From CASPLG01 sp965120375 (lineage in GTDB: Bacteria > Bacillota > Clostridia > Oscillospirales > Acutalibacteraceae), in contig CBCPMW010000009.1 of NCBI GenBank assembly GCA_965120375.1, positions 3,223 through 67,222 on the forward strand: a DNA stretch of 64,000 bases, read 5' to 3'. A model generated the notes under the pieces. It had not been told where the DNA came from and did not search any database. It saw only the letters and a program-made list of their open reading frames with translations. Shown here one piece after another: positions 36,366 through 46,100 of this stretch (the stretch's first letter is position 1; every line of letters begins with the position of its first letter). Position numbers and translations under genes: made by a program.

Positions 36366-36507
36366 TGTTTAGGGAAATTGCCTAAAATTTTACAAAAAGA
36401 CTTGATATATATATATATATATGATACAATAGATACTAGATGTACAAATTGTGCATCTAGCAAATTAATTTTATTATGAAAAATTCATAGAATAGGAGTT
36501 GATATTT

Positions 36508-37278
36508 ATGGCAGACTACACTGTAGCGAGGTTCAAAAAAGACAAAGCTATTTTAGAGGCTATGTACTATGACGCGTTGCATAGAGAGATTGATGGAATA
36601 GGGGGAAGAAGGGTCGTCCGTAATGATTGGGAAAAAGTGAGGGGAGCGGACCGGGCTCTGATGTTGTGCGCGGGGCTGCACGTGGTGATGGACGACACCC
36701 CGCTGTTTGTTGAATGCAGAAAGCTGGTGGAGGACAAACTCTCAAAATTACCCCCGAGTCTTCCATATGGAGAAAACGTCTTTAGAGTGACGGAAGGGAA
36801 ACTGTTAAGACTGGATTTACTAATGGGAAGAATCGACAAAGACGCTTTTGAAATAAGCGCAGAGCTGAAAAAAACACAGCCGTCATTAAATAAAATTGAC
36901 CGGTTGAGTGACGGAATTAGAAGATCGTGGCGGGATTTCCTACGAAAAAAACCGGAGTGTGGTGGTTGTTATGAAGATGAAGGGACGTGGTATGTGGGTC
37001 TGCGTTATAACATTGAGGAACTGCTTAGATACAGGATCACCTGCCTCAATCCTGAGAAGGCCACGGAACGGGCGAAAAGGTATTTTCATCCTGATAAACC
37101 TGATAAAAACCTGTTAAAGATCGCGGAGGAGATAGAAAAAAGTGGAATATATGAAAAACTGGATAAATATATAAAGGTAAATAAGGTATCAACAATGAGG
37201 CGGACGCTCTATATAGAAGCAGGAAAAGAAGCGGTGTTCAAATCTTTTTGCGGCCACGGAATTTCCTTCGAAGCGTAA
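36508..37278 (+). CDS. Orphan protein with an HPDK motif, unrecognised
   Basis: 256 residues from ATG 36508 (aggag nine bases upstream); an in-frame TTG at 36499 overlaps that site. No signal peptide or membrane helix. The N-terminal part is helical and charged (GADRALMLCAGLHVVMDDTP). Around residue 195 ATERAKRYFHPDKPDKN resembles the helix II-HPD loop of J-domains, followed by KIAEEIEKSGIYEKLDKYI as a possible helix III, but the first J-domain helix is not clear. Several stretches are much richer in G and C than the neighbours, which suggests transfer. An A/T dinucleotide run precedes it and a strong terminator ends it. Function unknown. Confidence 0.7.
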   Translation: MADYTVARFKKDKAILEAMYYDALHREIDGIGGRRVVRNDWEKVRGADRALMLCAGLHVVMDDTPLFVECRKLVEDKLSKLPPSLPYGENVFRVTEGKLLRLDLLMGRIDKDAFEISAELKKTQPSLNKIDRLSDGIRRSWRDFLRKKPECGGCYEDEGTWYVGLRYNIEELLRYRITCLNPEKATERAKRYFHPDKPDKNLLKIAEEIEKSGIYEKLDKYIKVNKVSTMRRTLYIEAGKEAVFKSFCGHGISFEA

Positions 37279-37288
37279 GTAAAAAGTT

Positions 37289-37330
37289 AAAAACTCATGG
37301 ATTTTGAATTTTATCCATGAGTTTTTAATC
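37289..37330 (+). terminator. Strong Rho-independent terminator after the orphan gene
   Basis: aaaaactcatgga (37289-37301) pairs perfectly with tccatgagttttt (37314-37326), a 13-bp stem; the closing T run and upstream A run let it work in both directions. Confidence 0.85.
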
Positions 37331-37416
37331 TTGTTTTGATAGTAAAATTTTAGATTCTGTGGAATGTAAACTGGATTATCTAAAAGATTTTTACTAGATT
37401 AAAATAGAAACCTAAG

Positions 37417-37539
37417 CTAGCAGCAGCCACAACCGCCGTCTCTTGGTTCTCCACCGTTGCATCCACAGCAGCAAAGTACTAAAATCAGGATTATCACCCA
37501 GCTACAGTTGCTACCACCAAATAAACCATTGTTACACAT
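37417..37539 (-). CDS. Cys/Gly-rich mini-protein, 40 residues
   Basis: ATG 37539 follows aggagga. The peptide is MCNNG-start, a Gly/Asn stretch, a short membrane helix (WVIILILVL), then CCCGC and a Gly-rich tail ending GCGCC. Nine of 40 residues are Cys. Clostridia encode similar peptides, sometimes labelled 'chorion class high-cysteine' and thought to belong to the spore or cell surface. The reading frame, ribosome site and composition support a real gene. The role is inferred. Confidence 0.7.
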   Translation of the reverse strand: MCNNGLFGGSNCSWVIILILVLCCCGCNGGEPRDGGCGCC

Positions 37540-37634
37540 TTAATATTCCTCCTTTAAAGTTTTCACTAGTATACTATTTAAGAGAGTGAAATTGTGTTAC
37601 ACGATTTTTTTATTAGAAACTAGAATTTATATTT

Positions 37635-38720
37635 TTAGCCGAATATTTCATCTACAAGCTTTTCAGAAATTCGATCTATTTCGCTAAAATCGGTAGAAGA
37701 TACATAATAATTTTCAATTATGTCGTGGATTTCTTTTGCTTTTCTCAGGTTGTCAATTGATTCATGAAGTAAATTTTGCTGAAGTTTTTTATCTGAATTA
37801 AGTAGTCTTGAGTTCGAAGATATTATTTTTTTATCTAGAAATCTCATTGAATTTATCTTTTTGCAATTTGAACTAAGTTTATCCAAAGGATGATCTGAGT
37901 TACAAACGGCAAAAGCAATACCACTTTGAGGAAAAATTAGACATTCAAGTTTGTATTTTGGATCAAACGGGGAAAAACATGAAATAACATCATGTCCGAG
38001 TTCTAATGCATGTTTTTTAATTATTTCCAGCATAATTGGGCCTACAACGGAAAAACGGTCGTCTATTAAAAAAATTTTATCGCATAAAGAAAAAACAGTC
38101 TCCTCGTAAAAGATAATTCCACTTGGAGTGATAGCACTTATGAATCTTATTTTTTCTTTACCTTTTTTAGTTGATATTTTTTTAAACAATTTCTTTGAAA
38201 GTTTTTGTGAATAAAGTACGGTTTTTTCGGTATTTAAAGCTGAAGATGCAAGTTTTTCAATGTTGTTTTTAATTGATTTGCATGCTTTTAGGTACATATT
38301 AGCCCTGAAGTGAAAAAGAGAATTTTGTTTAAACTTATTTAAAATTTCTCTGTCATTTTTTACTAAAGTTTTTTCATCCCAAAATTTACCAAGATTTATA
38401 ATTTTATCTGTTAATCCTGGATAGATAGGATCCATAGTGTGAGGAGATGTCCCATCGACAATGGAGACTTTTAAACTGTCTAAAATAACTGCATCCAAAG
38501 ATTCTGGATCTGATGAACAGTAAATCATTTCTGGGTCTATACTTTTTTCTTTAGCTTTACTTGCTATTTTTTTCATTAAACTAGATTTACCGCATCCTGG
38601 GCCTCCTTTCAGAATATAACAAAACCAACTGTCATTTGGAGAATAAAGGTTATCAAAATAAGAAAAGAAACCAGATGGGGAATTTGCCCCTAAAAAAAAT
38701 TTTTGTATATTAAAACTCAT
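37635..38720 (-). CDS. P-loop ATPase, PRK06851-like
   Basis: 361 residues. A Walker A motif GGPGCGKSS at 39-47 follows a conserved opening (FFLGANSPSGFFSYFDNLY). CSSDPESLDAVI and KIFLIDD (a possible Walker B) are visible; a second half with CFSPFDPKYKLECLIFP matches clostridial proteins of this length. They are uncharacterised, although found in many spore-formers. ATG 38720 follows ggaggga. Confidence 0.82.
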   Translation of the reverse strand: MSFNIQKFFLGANSPSGFFSYFDNLYSPNDSWFCYILKGGPGCGKSSLMKKIASKAKEKSIDPEMIYCSSDPESLDAVILDSLKVSIVDGTSPHTMDPIYPGLTDKIINLGKFWDEKTLVKNDREILNKFKQNSLFHFRANMYLKACKSIKNNIEKLASSALNTEKTVLYSQKLSKKLFKKISTKKGKEKIRFISAITPSGIIFYEETVFSLCDKIFLIDDRFSVVGPIMLEIIKKHALELGHDVISCFSPFDPKYKLECLIFPQSGIAFAVCNSDHPLDKLSSNCKKINSMRFLDKKIISSNSRLLNSDKKLQQNLLHESIDNLRKAKEIHDIIENYYVSSTDFSEIDRISEKLVDEIFG

Positions 38721-38799
38721 AATATCCCTCCTTTCAGGATAATATGAGTTTTTTCAGAGAATGTGAAAAAGCTTCAAAACACCAAAAAAATCAAAAAAA

Positions 38800-39378
38800 C
38801 TAAAGTGTATAAGTAGAAGTACATATGTTTTTAATTTTTTCACGAAGGTTTAAAAAATCCTGAAAAACCATTGGTTTATTTAGTGGGTTTCGAAGTAAAG
38901 CAGCAGGGTGAAGAGTCGCCATATATAAACACGAATCTTTTTCGTAAAATATGCCGTGTTCTTTAGTTATTTTAATATCAGGTTTAACAAACTTCATAGC
39001 AGAGATTCTGCCAAGAGCAACTATAATCTTAGGTTTAATGAATTCTATTTGGGCATTAAGCCAAGTTATACAGCATTCTTGTTCGTTTGGCAAAGGATCA
39101 CGATTATTTGGAGGACGACACTTTACTATATTTGCAATATAGATATTTTTATCTCTAAAGAGGTCAATAGATTGAAGCATTTTATCTAGAAGTTGACCGG
39201 ATCTACCTACAAAAGGAAGACCTTTAAGATCTTCCTGTTCTCCTGGTCCTTCACCTATGAACATGACCTCAGATCCAGGGTTTCCAGTACCGAAAACAAC
39301 ATTAGTTCGCGTAGTGCAAAGGTTGCATTTAGTGCAATTCATACAACTATTTTTTAATTCTTCCCAAGATTTATACAT
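38800..39378 (-). CDS. Uracil-DNA glycosylase, family 4 (Fe-S)
   Basis: 192 residues from ATG 39378 (aggag upstream). The N-terminal Cys cluster (C12, C15, C18, C21) and later Cys residues bind the 4Fe-4S cluster. GEGPGEQEDLKGLPFVGRSG holds the catalytic region, and TLHPAALLRNP is the DNA-binding His motif. It removes uracil from DNA. Upstream in-frame codons to 39447 have no ribosome site. Confidence 0.94.
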   Translation of the reverse strand: MYKSWEELKNSCMNCTKCNLCTTRTNVVFGTGNPGSEVMFIGEGPGEQEDLKGLPFVGRSGQLLDKMLQSIDLFRDKNIYIANIVKCRPPNNRDPLPNEQECCITWLNAQIEFIKPKIIVALGRISAMKFVKPDIKITKEHGIFYEKDSCLYMATLHPAALLRNPLNKPMVFQDFLNLREKIKNICTSTYTL

Positions 39379-39719
39379 AAATTTCTCCTGAATTTGAAAA
39401 TGATCTCGTACCATTGTAACACAAAAATTCAACAATAAGCAAAGCAAATTTCATTTTTAGATCTATTTTCATAGATTTTCTATTGTTAACGTTGTTTATC
39501 TAGAATTTGTAGGCAAAAATTGGTTTAAATAGAATAAAAATCTAAAACATATATAAAAATAATTAATTTAAAGGATAAAATTTGACTTATTTTTTCTGTT
39601 ATGATAAAATAGAAGATATATTGTGAGGTATAAAATATAGAACATAAGCGAAAGTATGTATGAGTTTGTGTTTTAGGTCACATATTAAAACAGTAAAATG
39701 AGTTTTAGAGGGGAGAAAT
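39379..39719 (+). promoter_or_regulatory. Divergent spacer with a promoter for the downstream gene
   Basis: AT-rich spacer of 341 bp. ttgact (39582-39587) and taaaat (39605-39610) are 17 bp apart and would start transcription about 100 bp before the TTG at 39720. No gene or stable fold is seen in the leader. Confidence 0.45.
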
Positions 39720-40400
39720 TTGCGGAATTATAAGTATGTAAGAGCGCGAAGAAATAGCAAATCGTTTGCAAGCGGGCTAAATTTTTATAAACTTATCTGG
39801 ATTTTTATATTAGTGTCGGTTTTGGGATTTTTACTGGAAACAGTTTACTTTTTCATAAATGATGGGTCTTTTGAAAGCAAGAAAGGTCTGATTTACGGTC
39901 CGTTTAATCCAGTTTATGGTCTAGGGGCGATTGTTTTAGTTGTTTTTTTAGAGAATATACCGAAAATTAATGATTTTTTTGTTTTTGTAATTAGTACGGT
40001 TTTGTCTGGCGTTTGTGCTTATTTGTTTTCATGGATCCAGGAAAGGTTTCTCTGTGTTGTTTTTTGGGATTATTCAAGTCAACCGCTAAATTTTTCTGGA
40101 AGGATAAGTGTTAAACAGTCTGTGGTTTTAGGGATTTTGGGATTTGTGTTTATGAAATATATATACGAGTTTATGGGTAAAAAAATTGAAAGCATTCCTG
40201 AAGATATTGGGAAAATTGGTGCATGGATAATATTTTTATTTATTGTTTTTGACATTTTTATTTCGGTTTTAGCTGTTAAACGGAAAGTAGAGAGGGTATC
40301 TGGAGCTGAGGCGCAGAGTGTATTTGAAAAATTTCTTGATGAAACATACGGTGATAACTTTTTGGATAAAATTTATCCTAAAATGCAAATAAGGAAGTGA
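39720..40400 (+). CDS. CmpB-like putative ABC-transporter permease (membrane protein)
   Basis: 226 residues from TTG 39720 (gaggggag upstream). Several membrane helices and the family pattern FKKGLIYGPFNPVYGLGA (here ESKKGLIYGPFNPVYGLGA), SWIQERFLCVVFWDYSSQPLNFSGR are visible. The Pfam family (ABC_trans_CmpB) is common in clostridia; a transport role is assumed only from its name. Its stop is 8 bp from the convergent spoIIID. Confidence 0.85.
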   Translation: MRNYKYVRARRNSKSFASGLNFYKLIWIFILVSVLGFLLETVYFFINDGSFESKKGLIYGPFNPVYGLGAIVLVVFLENIPKINDFFVFVISTVLSGVCAYLFSWIQERFLCVVFWDYSSQPLNFSGRISVKQSVVLGILGFVFMKYIYEFMGKKIESIPEDIGKIGAWIIFLFIVFDIFISVLAVKRKVERVSGAEAQSVFEKFLDETYGDNFLDKIYPKMQIRK

Positions 40401-40407
40401 CTAAAAT

Positions 40408-40662
40408 TCAAATAAAGATATGTCGATACTTTTTTTTAGTAGCAAGTCCTCCACGGATATGTCTTTGTGCTTTGTTAGTTTCTAGAATTTTTTTAACTTT
40501 TCTGTATAGGTTTAAGTTTATATGCTTTAGGCGTTCTGAAACATCTTTATGTACAGTTGATTTTGATACCCCGAATTTTTTTGCAGCTTTCCGGACAGTT
40601 GCTTTACTTTCTACTATATATTGACCAAGTTCAATTGCCCTTTCCTCCAATATGCCCTTCAA
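40408..40662 (-). CDS. spoIIID: Sporulation transcription factor SpoIIID
   Basis: 84 residues from TTG 40662 (gggagga upstream). The sequence ERAIELGQYIVESKATVRKA, then AKKFGVSKSTVHKDVSERLK is the SpoIIID helix-turn-helix. It controls mother-cell genes under sigma-E. The length and basic C-terminus (RHIRGGLATKKKY) fit. Complete. Confidence 0.97.
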   Translation of the reverse strand: MKGILEERAIELGQYIVESKATVRKAAKKFGVSKSTVHKDVSERLKHINLNLYRKVKKILETNKAQRHIRGGLATKKKYRHIFI

Positions 40663-40864
40663 GTTATAACTCCTCCCGATAAAATCTATCGGTAAAATAT
40701 ATGCAGAGTTAGCCTATACTTATGATTGTTTTTAAACTACAAAAATAAAGCCCTGAAAAATATAACTTTCCTACTTATTCAGGAACCTCTATATAGATAT
40801 AATTTTCAATGAATTGACTTTTTGTATTCTAGAGTTAAAGAAGATAGAAAGTGTTACACAGAAA

Positions 40865-42088
40865 TTATGAAAAAATAGCTTTTTTGTAGATTTTTTTGCC
40901 TTTTTTTACGATTAATCCTCTTTTTATTGCATCTTTCCCAATGTAAGTACTAATGTCTAGGACTTTTTCATTGTCCACAGAAATTCCACCTTGTGAAATA
41001 AGTCTACGAGCTTCGGATTTTGAGGGGGCAAGATCCATTTTTAAAAGCAAATCTAAAATATTTATCTTACCGTTATTAAGATCATTTTCGCAGATACTAC
41101 AAGACGGCATATCATCTGAATTATGTTTTGCAGAAAACACAGATTTAGCAGCATTCTCTACTTTTATAGCTTCATTTTCCCCGTGGACAAGTTTTGTGAC
41201 TTCAAAAGCTAAAACTTGTTTTGCCTTATTTATTTCTTCTCCTTGCAGCGATTCATAAGATTTTATTTCGTCTAAAGTCATAAATGTCAGCATTTTCATA
41301 CATTTTATCACATCTTTATCATCTACATTTCTCCAGTATTGATAAAAATTAAATGGACTTGTTTTATTTGGGTCCAGCCAAATGGCTCCTTTTTCGGTTT
41401 TTCCCATTTTTTGACCGTCACTTTTTGTAAGTAGAGAAAATGTAAGTCCAAAAGCTTCTTTTCTGGAAACTTTTCTGATTAATTCGACTCCTCCAATTAT
41501 GTTACTCCACTGGTCATCTCCGCCAAATTGTATTTGGCAGTTATGTTTTTGATTTAAATATAAAAAATCATAGCTTTGCATAATCATGTAGTTTAATTCA
41601 AAAAAAGTCAGACCACTTTCAAGGCGAGATTTGTAACACTCCGCAGCAAGCATCCGATTAACAGAAAAATGAACTCCTATATCTCTTAAAAATTCGATGT
41701 AATTAAGTTTTTTTAACCAGTCTGAATTGTTAAGCATAATAGCTTTATTGTTACTAAAATCTATAAACTTCTCGGCTTGTCTTTTAAAACAAGAAATATT
41801 ATGGTTAATTTGCTCATTCGTAAGCATTTTTCTCATGTCAGTTTTGCCGGAAGGGTCGCCAACCATAGCCGTTCCACCGCCGAAGAGAACGATTGGTATG
41901 TGGCCGAATTTTTGAAGTCTTGATATAATTAATATCTGAACAAAATGACCAACATGTAAGCAGTCGGCGGTAGGATCAAACCCTATGTAGAAAAAAACCT
42001 TTTCATTATTCAAAAGATTTTTTACTTTTTCTTTGTCTGTGCACTGGGCGATTATACCCCTTTCTTCTAGCTCTTCATAAATTCCCAT
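40865..42088 (-). CDS. tyrS: Tyrosyl-tRNA synthetase
   Basis: 407 residues from ATG 42088 (gaggtc upstream); codons to 42166 lack a ribosome site. HIGH-type motif HVGHFVQI, FGGGTAMVGDPSGKTDMRK, GGDDQWSNIIGGVELIRK, and KMGKT in place of KMSKS. The C-terminal S4-like domain (SKSEARRLISQGGISVDNEKV) is present. No T-box leader is seen upstream. Confidence 0.96.
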   Translation of the reverse strand: MGIYEELEERGIIAQCTDKEKVKNLLNNEKVFFYIGFDPTADCLHVGHFVQILIISRLQKFGHIPIVLFGGGTAMVGDPSGKTDMRKMLTNEQINHNISCFKRQAEKFIDFSNNKAIMLNNSDWLKKLNYIEFLRDIGVHFSVNRMLAAECYKSRLESGLTFFELNYMIMQSYDFLYLNQKHNCQIQFGGDDQWSNIIGGVELIRKVSRKEAFGLTFSLLTKSDGQKMGKTEKGAIWLDPNKTSPFNFYQYWRNVDDKDVIKCMKMLTFMTLDEIKSYESLQGEEINKAKQVLAFEVTKLVHGENEAIKVENAAKSVFSAKHNSDDMPSCSICENDLNNGKINILDLLLKMDLAPSKSEARRLISQGGISVDNEKVLDISTYIGKDAIKRGLIVKKGKKIYKKAIFS

Positions 42089-42129
42089 TAAAAGACCTCG
42101 TTTCTTAATCAAAAAATGTAAAAATGCAC

Positions 42130-42159
42130 TTGACACGCCAGTAAAAAGCATAATATAAT
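42130..42159 (+). promoter_or_regulatory. Promoter for rpoB-rpoC
   Basis: ttgaca (42130-42135) and tataat (42154-42159) are 18 bp apart, a near-consensus sigma-A promoter about 215 bp before the rpoB start. It implies a long leader. Confidence 0.8.
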
Positions 42160-42374
42160 AATACACTGCACTATACTATCGCTGGATACTTGTACCACTG
42201 ATGATATCATTATTTCGTCTGACAATCAAGTGAAATTTTGTTAGCAGTGGTTGTGTGTTTAGTGTAGAAAGATTTCACTTTGGGGGTTGTTACAACAATT
42301 TATATATTTTCTAGGGTTGTAGGGTTTAGTTTTTTGGAGTATGGCATAAAAATGAATAGGAGTGTTTTAAATCT

Positions 42375-45300
42375 ATGGTGGATGTCAAACCGGTTCAGCT
42401 TGGGAAAACTACAAGGATGAGTTTCTCTAAAATAGATGAAGTTATAAAGACGCCTAATTTAATTGAAATTCAAAAAAATTCTTACAGGTGGTTTTTAGCT
42501 GAGGGACTCAGGGAAGTTTTTAAAGAAGTGTCTGGGATAACAGATTATACCGGGAACCTTATACTGGATTTTACAGATTTTAATTTAGATATAGAATATC
42601 CAGAATACAGCGTAGAGGAGTGTAAGGAGAGAGAGACTACCTATGCGGCTCCGCTTCGTGTCAGAGCTCGCCTAATGAATCGCGAAAGTGGTGAAATTAA
42701 GGAATCTGATGTTTTTGTTGGGGATTTCCCGCTTATGACTGAAAGTGGAACTTTTATCATAAATGGTACTGAGCGTGTAATAGTTTCCCAGCTTGTAAGA
42801 TCTCCTGGAGTTTATTTTAAGATGGAGCATGATAAAAGCGGAAAAGAGCTTTTTAGTTCGACTGTAATACCGAATCGCGGTGCGTGGCTTGAGTACGAAA
42901 ATGATTCAAACGATGTTTTTTATGTTAGAATAGATAAAAATAGAAGGCTTCCGGTTACCACGTTCATAAGGGCTCTGGGACTGAGTTCTGACAATGAAAT
43001 AATAGATTATTTTGGGCAAGATGACAGAGTGATTGCAACTTTGGAAAAAGATAGCTGTAAGAATGCGGAAGAAGCTTTGTTTGAAATATATAGAAAATTG
43101 CGTCCAGGTGAACCACCTACTATAGAAAGCGCTCAATCGCACATAAATGCTCTTCTTTTTGATGCAAGAAGGTATGATTTATCGAGAGTTGGTAGGTACA
43201 AATACAACAAAAAGCTTAATCTTTCTGGACGTTTGGTGGGGCGTGAATTGAGTCGCGCGGTTGCTGATCCTTTAACTGGGGAAATACTTGCAAATGTCGG
43301 GGAGTTAATAACAAAGGAAAAAGCGCTAGAACTTGAAAGAGCTGGAGTTTGTTCGGCTTATGTTGGATACGAAGGTAAAGAGGTAAAAATTATATCAAAC
43401 GGAATGGTTGATGTTTCTAGTTTTGTTGATTTTGACGCTAAGAAAGAGTGTGGAATCAAAGAGAAAGTTAGGTTTAGTGTTTTAAACGAGATACTAGAAT
43501 CTGCTAAAAGTGAAAAAGAGATAAAGATGCAAATCCGCGAAAGGATAGACGAGTTGATCCCTCGTCACATAATAATTGATGATATTTTTGCGTCTATTAA
43601 TTATATGAACTGTCTCGCGAATGGAATAGGATGTGTTGATGATATTGACCATCTTGGAAATAGAAGGATTCGTTCTGTTGGTGAACTTCTTCAAAACCAG
43701 TTTAGAATTGGATTTTCAAGACTTGAAAGAGTTATACGCGAAAGAATGACTCTTCAAGCACAGGATCTAGAGGTTATTACTCCGCATGCGCTAATAAATA
43801 TACGTCCGATTGTTGCAGCTATAAAAGAATTTTTCGGGTCTTCTCCTCTTTCTCAGTTTATGGACCAAACAAATCCACTTTCAGAACTAACTCATAAGCG
43901 GCGTCTGTCCGCATTAGGGCCCGGAGGACTTTCTCGAGATAGGGCAGGATTTGAAGTCCGTGACGTACATTACAGCCACTATGGACGAATGTGTCCTATC
44001 GAAACTCCAGAAGGACCAAATATAGGTTTGATTTCTTACCTTGCAACTTTCGCTCGTATTAATGAATATGGGTTTATAGAAACTCCGTTTAGACGTGTGG
44101 ATAAGGAAACAGGGGTTGTTACGTCTGATGTTGTCTATATGACTGCAGACGAAGAAGATGGATATATAGTTGCTCAGGCTAATGAACCTCTTGATAAAGA
44201 TGGAAGATTTGCGAATCCTAAAATAAATGGAAGGTATCGCGACCAATTTGTAGAAGTTGAACGGAATAAAGCTGATTTTATGGATGTTTCGCCGAAAATG
44301 GTTGTGTCTGTTGCGACTGCAATGATTCCATTTCTTGAAAACGACGATGCGAACCGTGCTCTGATGGGTTCAAACATGCAAAAACAAGCAGTTCCGCTAT
44401 TAAAAACAGAAGCACCAATTGTTGGGACGGGGATGGAGTATCAAGCTGGAGTTGATTCAGGGGTTTGTATTATTGCAAAAGAAGATGGGGTAATCGAAAG
44501 CGTAAGCGCAGAAAAAATAGAAGTTTTGTATGATTCAGGTAAAAAAGAAAAATTCAAACTTATAAAATTTATGCGCTCGAACCAAAGTACGTGCGTAAAT
44601 CAAGTGCCAATAGTAAAAAAAGGCCAAAAAATAACTGCTGGAGAAGTTTTGGCAGATGGTCCTGCAACTAAAAATGGGGAAATCAGTCTCGGGAAAAATG
44701 TGCTTGTGGGATTTATGCCATGGGAAGGGTATAACTATGAAGACGCTGTCCTTATAAGCGAAAAAATTGTAAGAGAAGATGTTTACACTTCCATACACAT
44801 AGAAAAGCACGAAATTCAAGCTCGTGATACAAAACTTGGACCTGAAGAAATAACAAGAGACATTCCGAATGTTAATGAAGATCTTTTGAAAGATTTAGAT
44901 GAAAATGGAATTATAAGGGTTGGGGCTGAAGTTCAAGCAGGAGATATTTTAGTTGGTAAAGTTACACCTAAGGGGGAGACAGAACTTACAGCTGAAGAGA
45001 GGCTTTTAAGGGCTATATTTGGGGAAAAGGCAAGAGAAGTAAGAGATACATCTTTAAGAGTACCTCACGGTGGATACGGAATTGTAGTAGATGTAAAAGT
45101 ATTTACAAGAGAAACTCATAAAGATGAATTGCCAGCTGGAGTGAACAAAGTTATAAGATGTTATGTAGCGCAAAAAAGAAAAATTTCTGCTGGGGATAAA
45201 ATGGCAGGGCGTCACGGGAACAAAGGCGTAGTGTCGAGAATTCTTCCGGTTGAAGACATGCCATTTTTGCCTGATGGAACTCCACTTGACATAGTACTTA

Positions 45301-46073
45301 ATCCTTTGGGCGTTCCGTCTCGTATGAATATAGGCCAAGTTTTGGAAGTTCACTTGGGTTACGCTGCGAAAGCATTAGGGTGGCACGTCATGACACCAGT
45401 TTTTGATGGGGTAAACGAAAGAGATATATTCGAGTGTTTTAAAGATACTGGACACAGTGAAGATGGTAAAATTTGGTTGAGAGACGGGAGAAACGGAGAG
45501 TATTTTGATAATCCCGTTACAGTCGGATATATGTACTATTTAAAACTGCATCATTTAGTTGACGATAAGATTCACGCACGGTCGACAGGCCCCTATTCTT
45601 TGGTTACTCAACAGCCACTTGGAGGTAAAGCACAATTTGGTGGACAAAGATTCGGAGAAATGGAAGTTTGGGCGCTTGAAGCTTATGGAGCGGCGTATAC
45701 ACTTCAGGAAATACTTACAGTTAAATCTGACGACGTAGTTGGAAGAGTAAAAACTTATGAAGCAATCGTAAAAGGGCAAAATTTACCAAAACCAGGGATT
45801 CCTGAAGCTTGCAAAGTTTTGATTAAAGAACTTCAGTCCATAGCTTTGGATGTCGCAATACTTGATAAAGATGATAATGAGATAGATTTAAGACGCGATT
45901 TTGATGAAGATGACAACATAGGTTTAGATGTAAAAAATAGTAATGTTTCAGTACCTCAAGTTTCGACTGGGGAAGAGGAATTTTTTGAAGATGAGCTTGA
46001 TGTAGAAGAAGAGTATTTTTCAGATGAAAATATAGAAGTTTCTAGTGAATCTGATTTGGATGAGATTTTATAA
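42375..46073 (+). CDS. rpoB: RNA polymerase beta subunit
   Basis: 1232 residues, typical length. The rifampicin region is recognisable (GSSPLSQFMDQTNPLSELTHKRRLSALGPGG), as are EGPNIGLI, GYNYEDAVLISE, GDKMAGRHGNKGVVS and the C-terminal GGKAQFGGQRFGEMEVWALEAYGA. The final 50 residues are very acidic. ATG 42375. It is not preceded by rplJ-rplL as in most Firmicutes but by tyrS in the opposite direction. Confidence 0.99.
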   Translation: MVDVKPVQLGKTTRMSFSKIDEVIKTPNLIEIQKNSYRWFLAEGLREVFKEVSGITDYTGNLILDFTDFNLDIEYPEYSVEECKERETTYAAPLRVRARLMNRESGEIKESDVFVGDFPLMTESGTFIINGTERVIVSQLVRSPGVYFKMEHDKSGKELFSSTVIPNRGAWLEYENDSNDVFYVRIDKNRRLPVTTFIRALGLSSDNEIIDYFGQDDRVIATLEKDSCKNAEEALFEIYRKLRPGEPPTIESAQSHINALLFDARRYDLSRVGRYKYNKKLNLSGRLVGRELSRAVADPLTGEILANVGELITKEKALELERAGVCSAYVGYEGKEVKIISNGMVDVSSFVDFDAKKECGIKEKVRFSVLNEILESAKSEKEIKMQIRERIDELIPRHIIIDDIFASINYMNCLANGIGCVDDIDHLGNRRIRSVGELLQNQFRIGFSRLERVIRERMTLQAQDLEVITPHALINIRPIVAAIKEFFGSSPLSQFMDQTNPLSELTHKRRLSALGPGGLSRDRAGFEVRDVHYSHYGRMCPIETPEGPNIGLISYLATFARINEYGFIETPFRRVDKETGVVTSDVVYMTADEEDGYIVAQANEPLDKDGRFANPKINGRYRDQFVEVERNKADFMDVSPKMVVSVATAMIPFLENDDANRALMGSNMQKQAVPLLKTEAPIVGTGMEYQAGVDSGVCIIAKEDGVIESVSAEKIEVLYDSGKKEKFKLIKFMRSNQSTCVNQVPIVKKGQKITAGEVLADGPATKNGEISLGKNVLVGFMPWEGYNYEDAVLISEKIVREDVYTSIHIEKHEIQARDTKLGPEEITRDIPNVNEDLLKDLDENGIIRVGAEVQAGDILVGKVTPKGETELTAEERLLRAIFGEKAREVRDTSLRVPHGGYGIVVDVKVFTRETHKDELPAGVNKVIRCYVAQKRKISAGDKMAGRHGNKGVVSRILPVEDMPFLPDGTPLDIVLNPLGVPSRMNIGQVLEVHLGYAAKALGWHVMTPVFDGVNERDIFECFKDTGHSEDGKIWLRDGRNGEYFDNPVTVGYMYYLKLHHLVDDKIHARSTGPYSLVTQQPLGGKAQFGGQRFGEMEVWALEAYGAAYTLQEILTVKSDDVVGRVKTYEAIVKGQNLPKPGIPEACKVLIKELQSIALDVAILDKDDNEIDLRRDFDEDDNIGLDVKNSNVSVPQVSTGEEEFFEDELDVEEEYFSDENIEVSSESDLDEIL

Positions 46074-46100
46074 ATTAATAAATTGTTAAGGGGATATATT

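Noticed and set aside
36400..36425. AT dinucleotide run as a functional repeat
   Set aside because: It is a short simple sequence common in AT-rich genomes; no function can be supported.
42089..42374. A T-box riboswitch upstream of tyrS
   Set aside because: The conserved T-box sequence and antiterminator are not found in this spacer.
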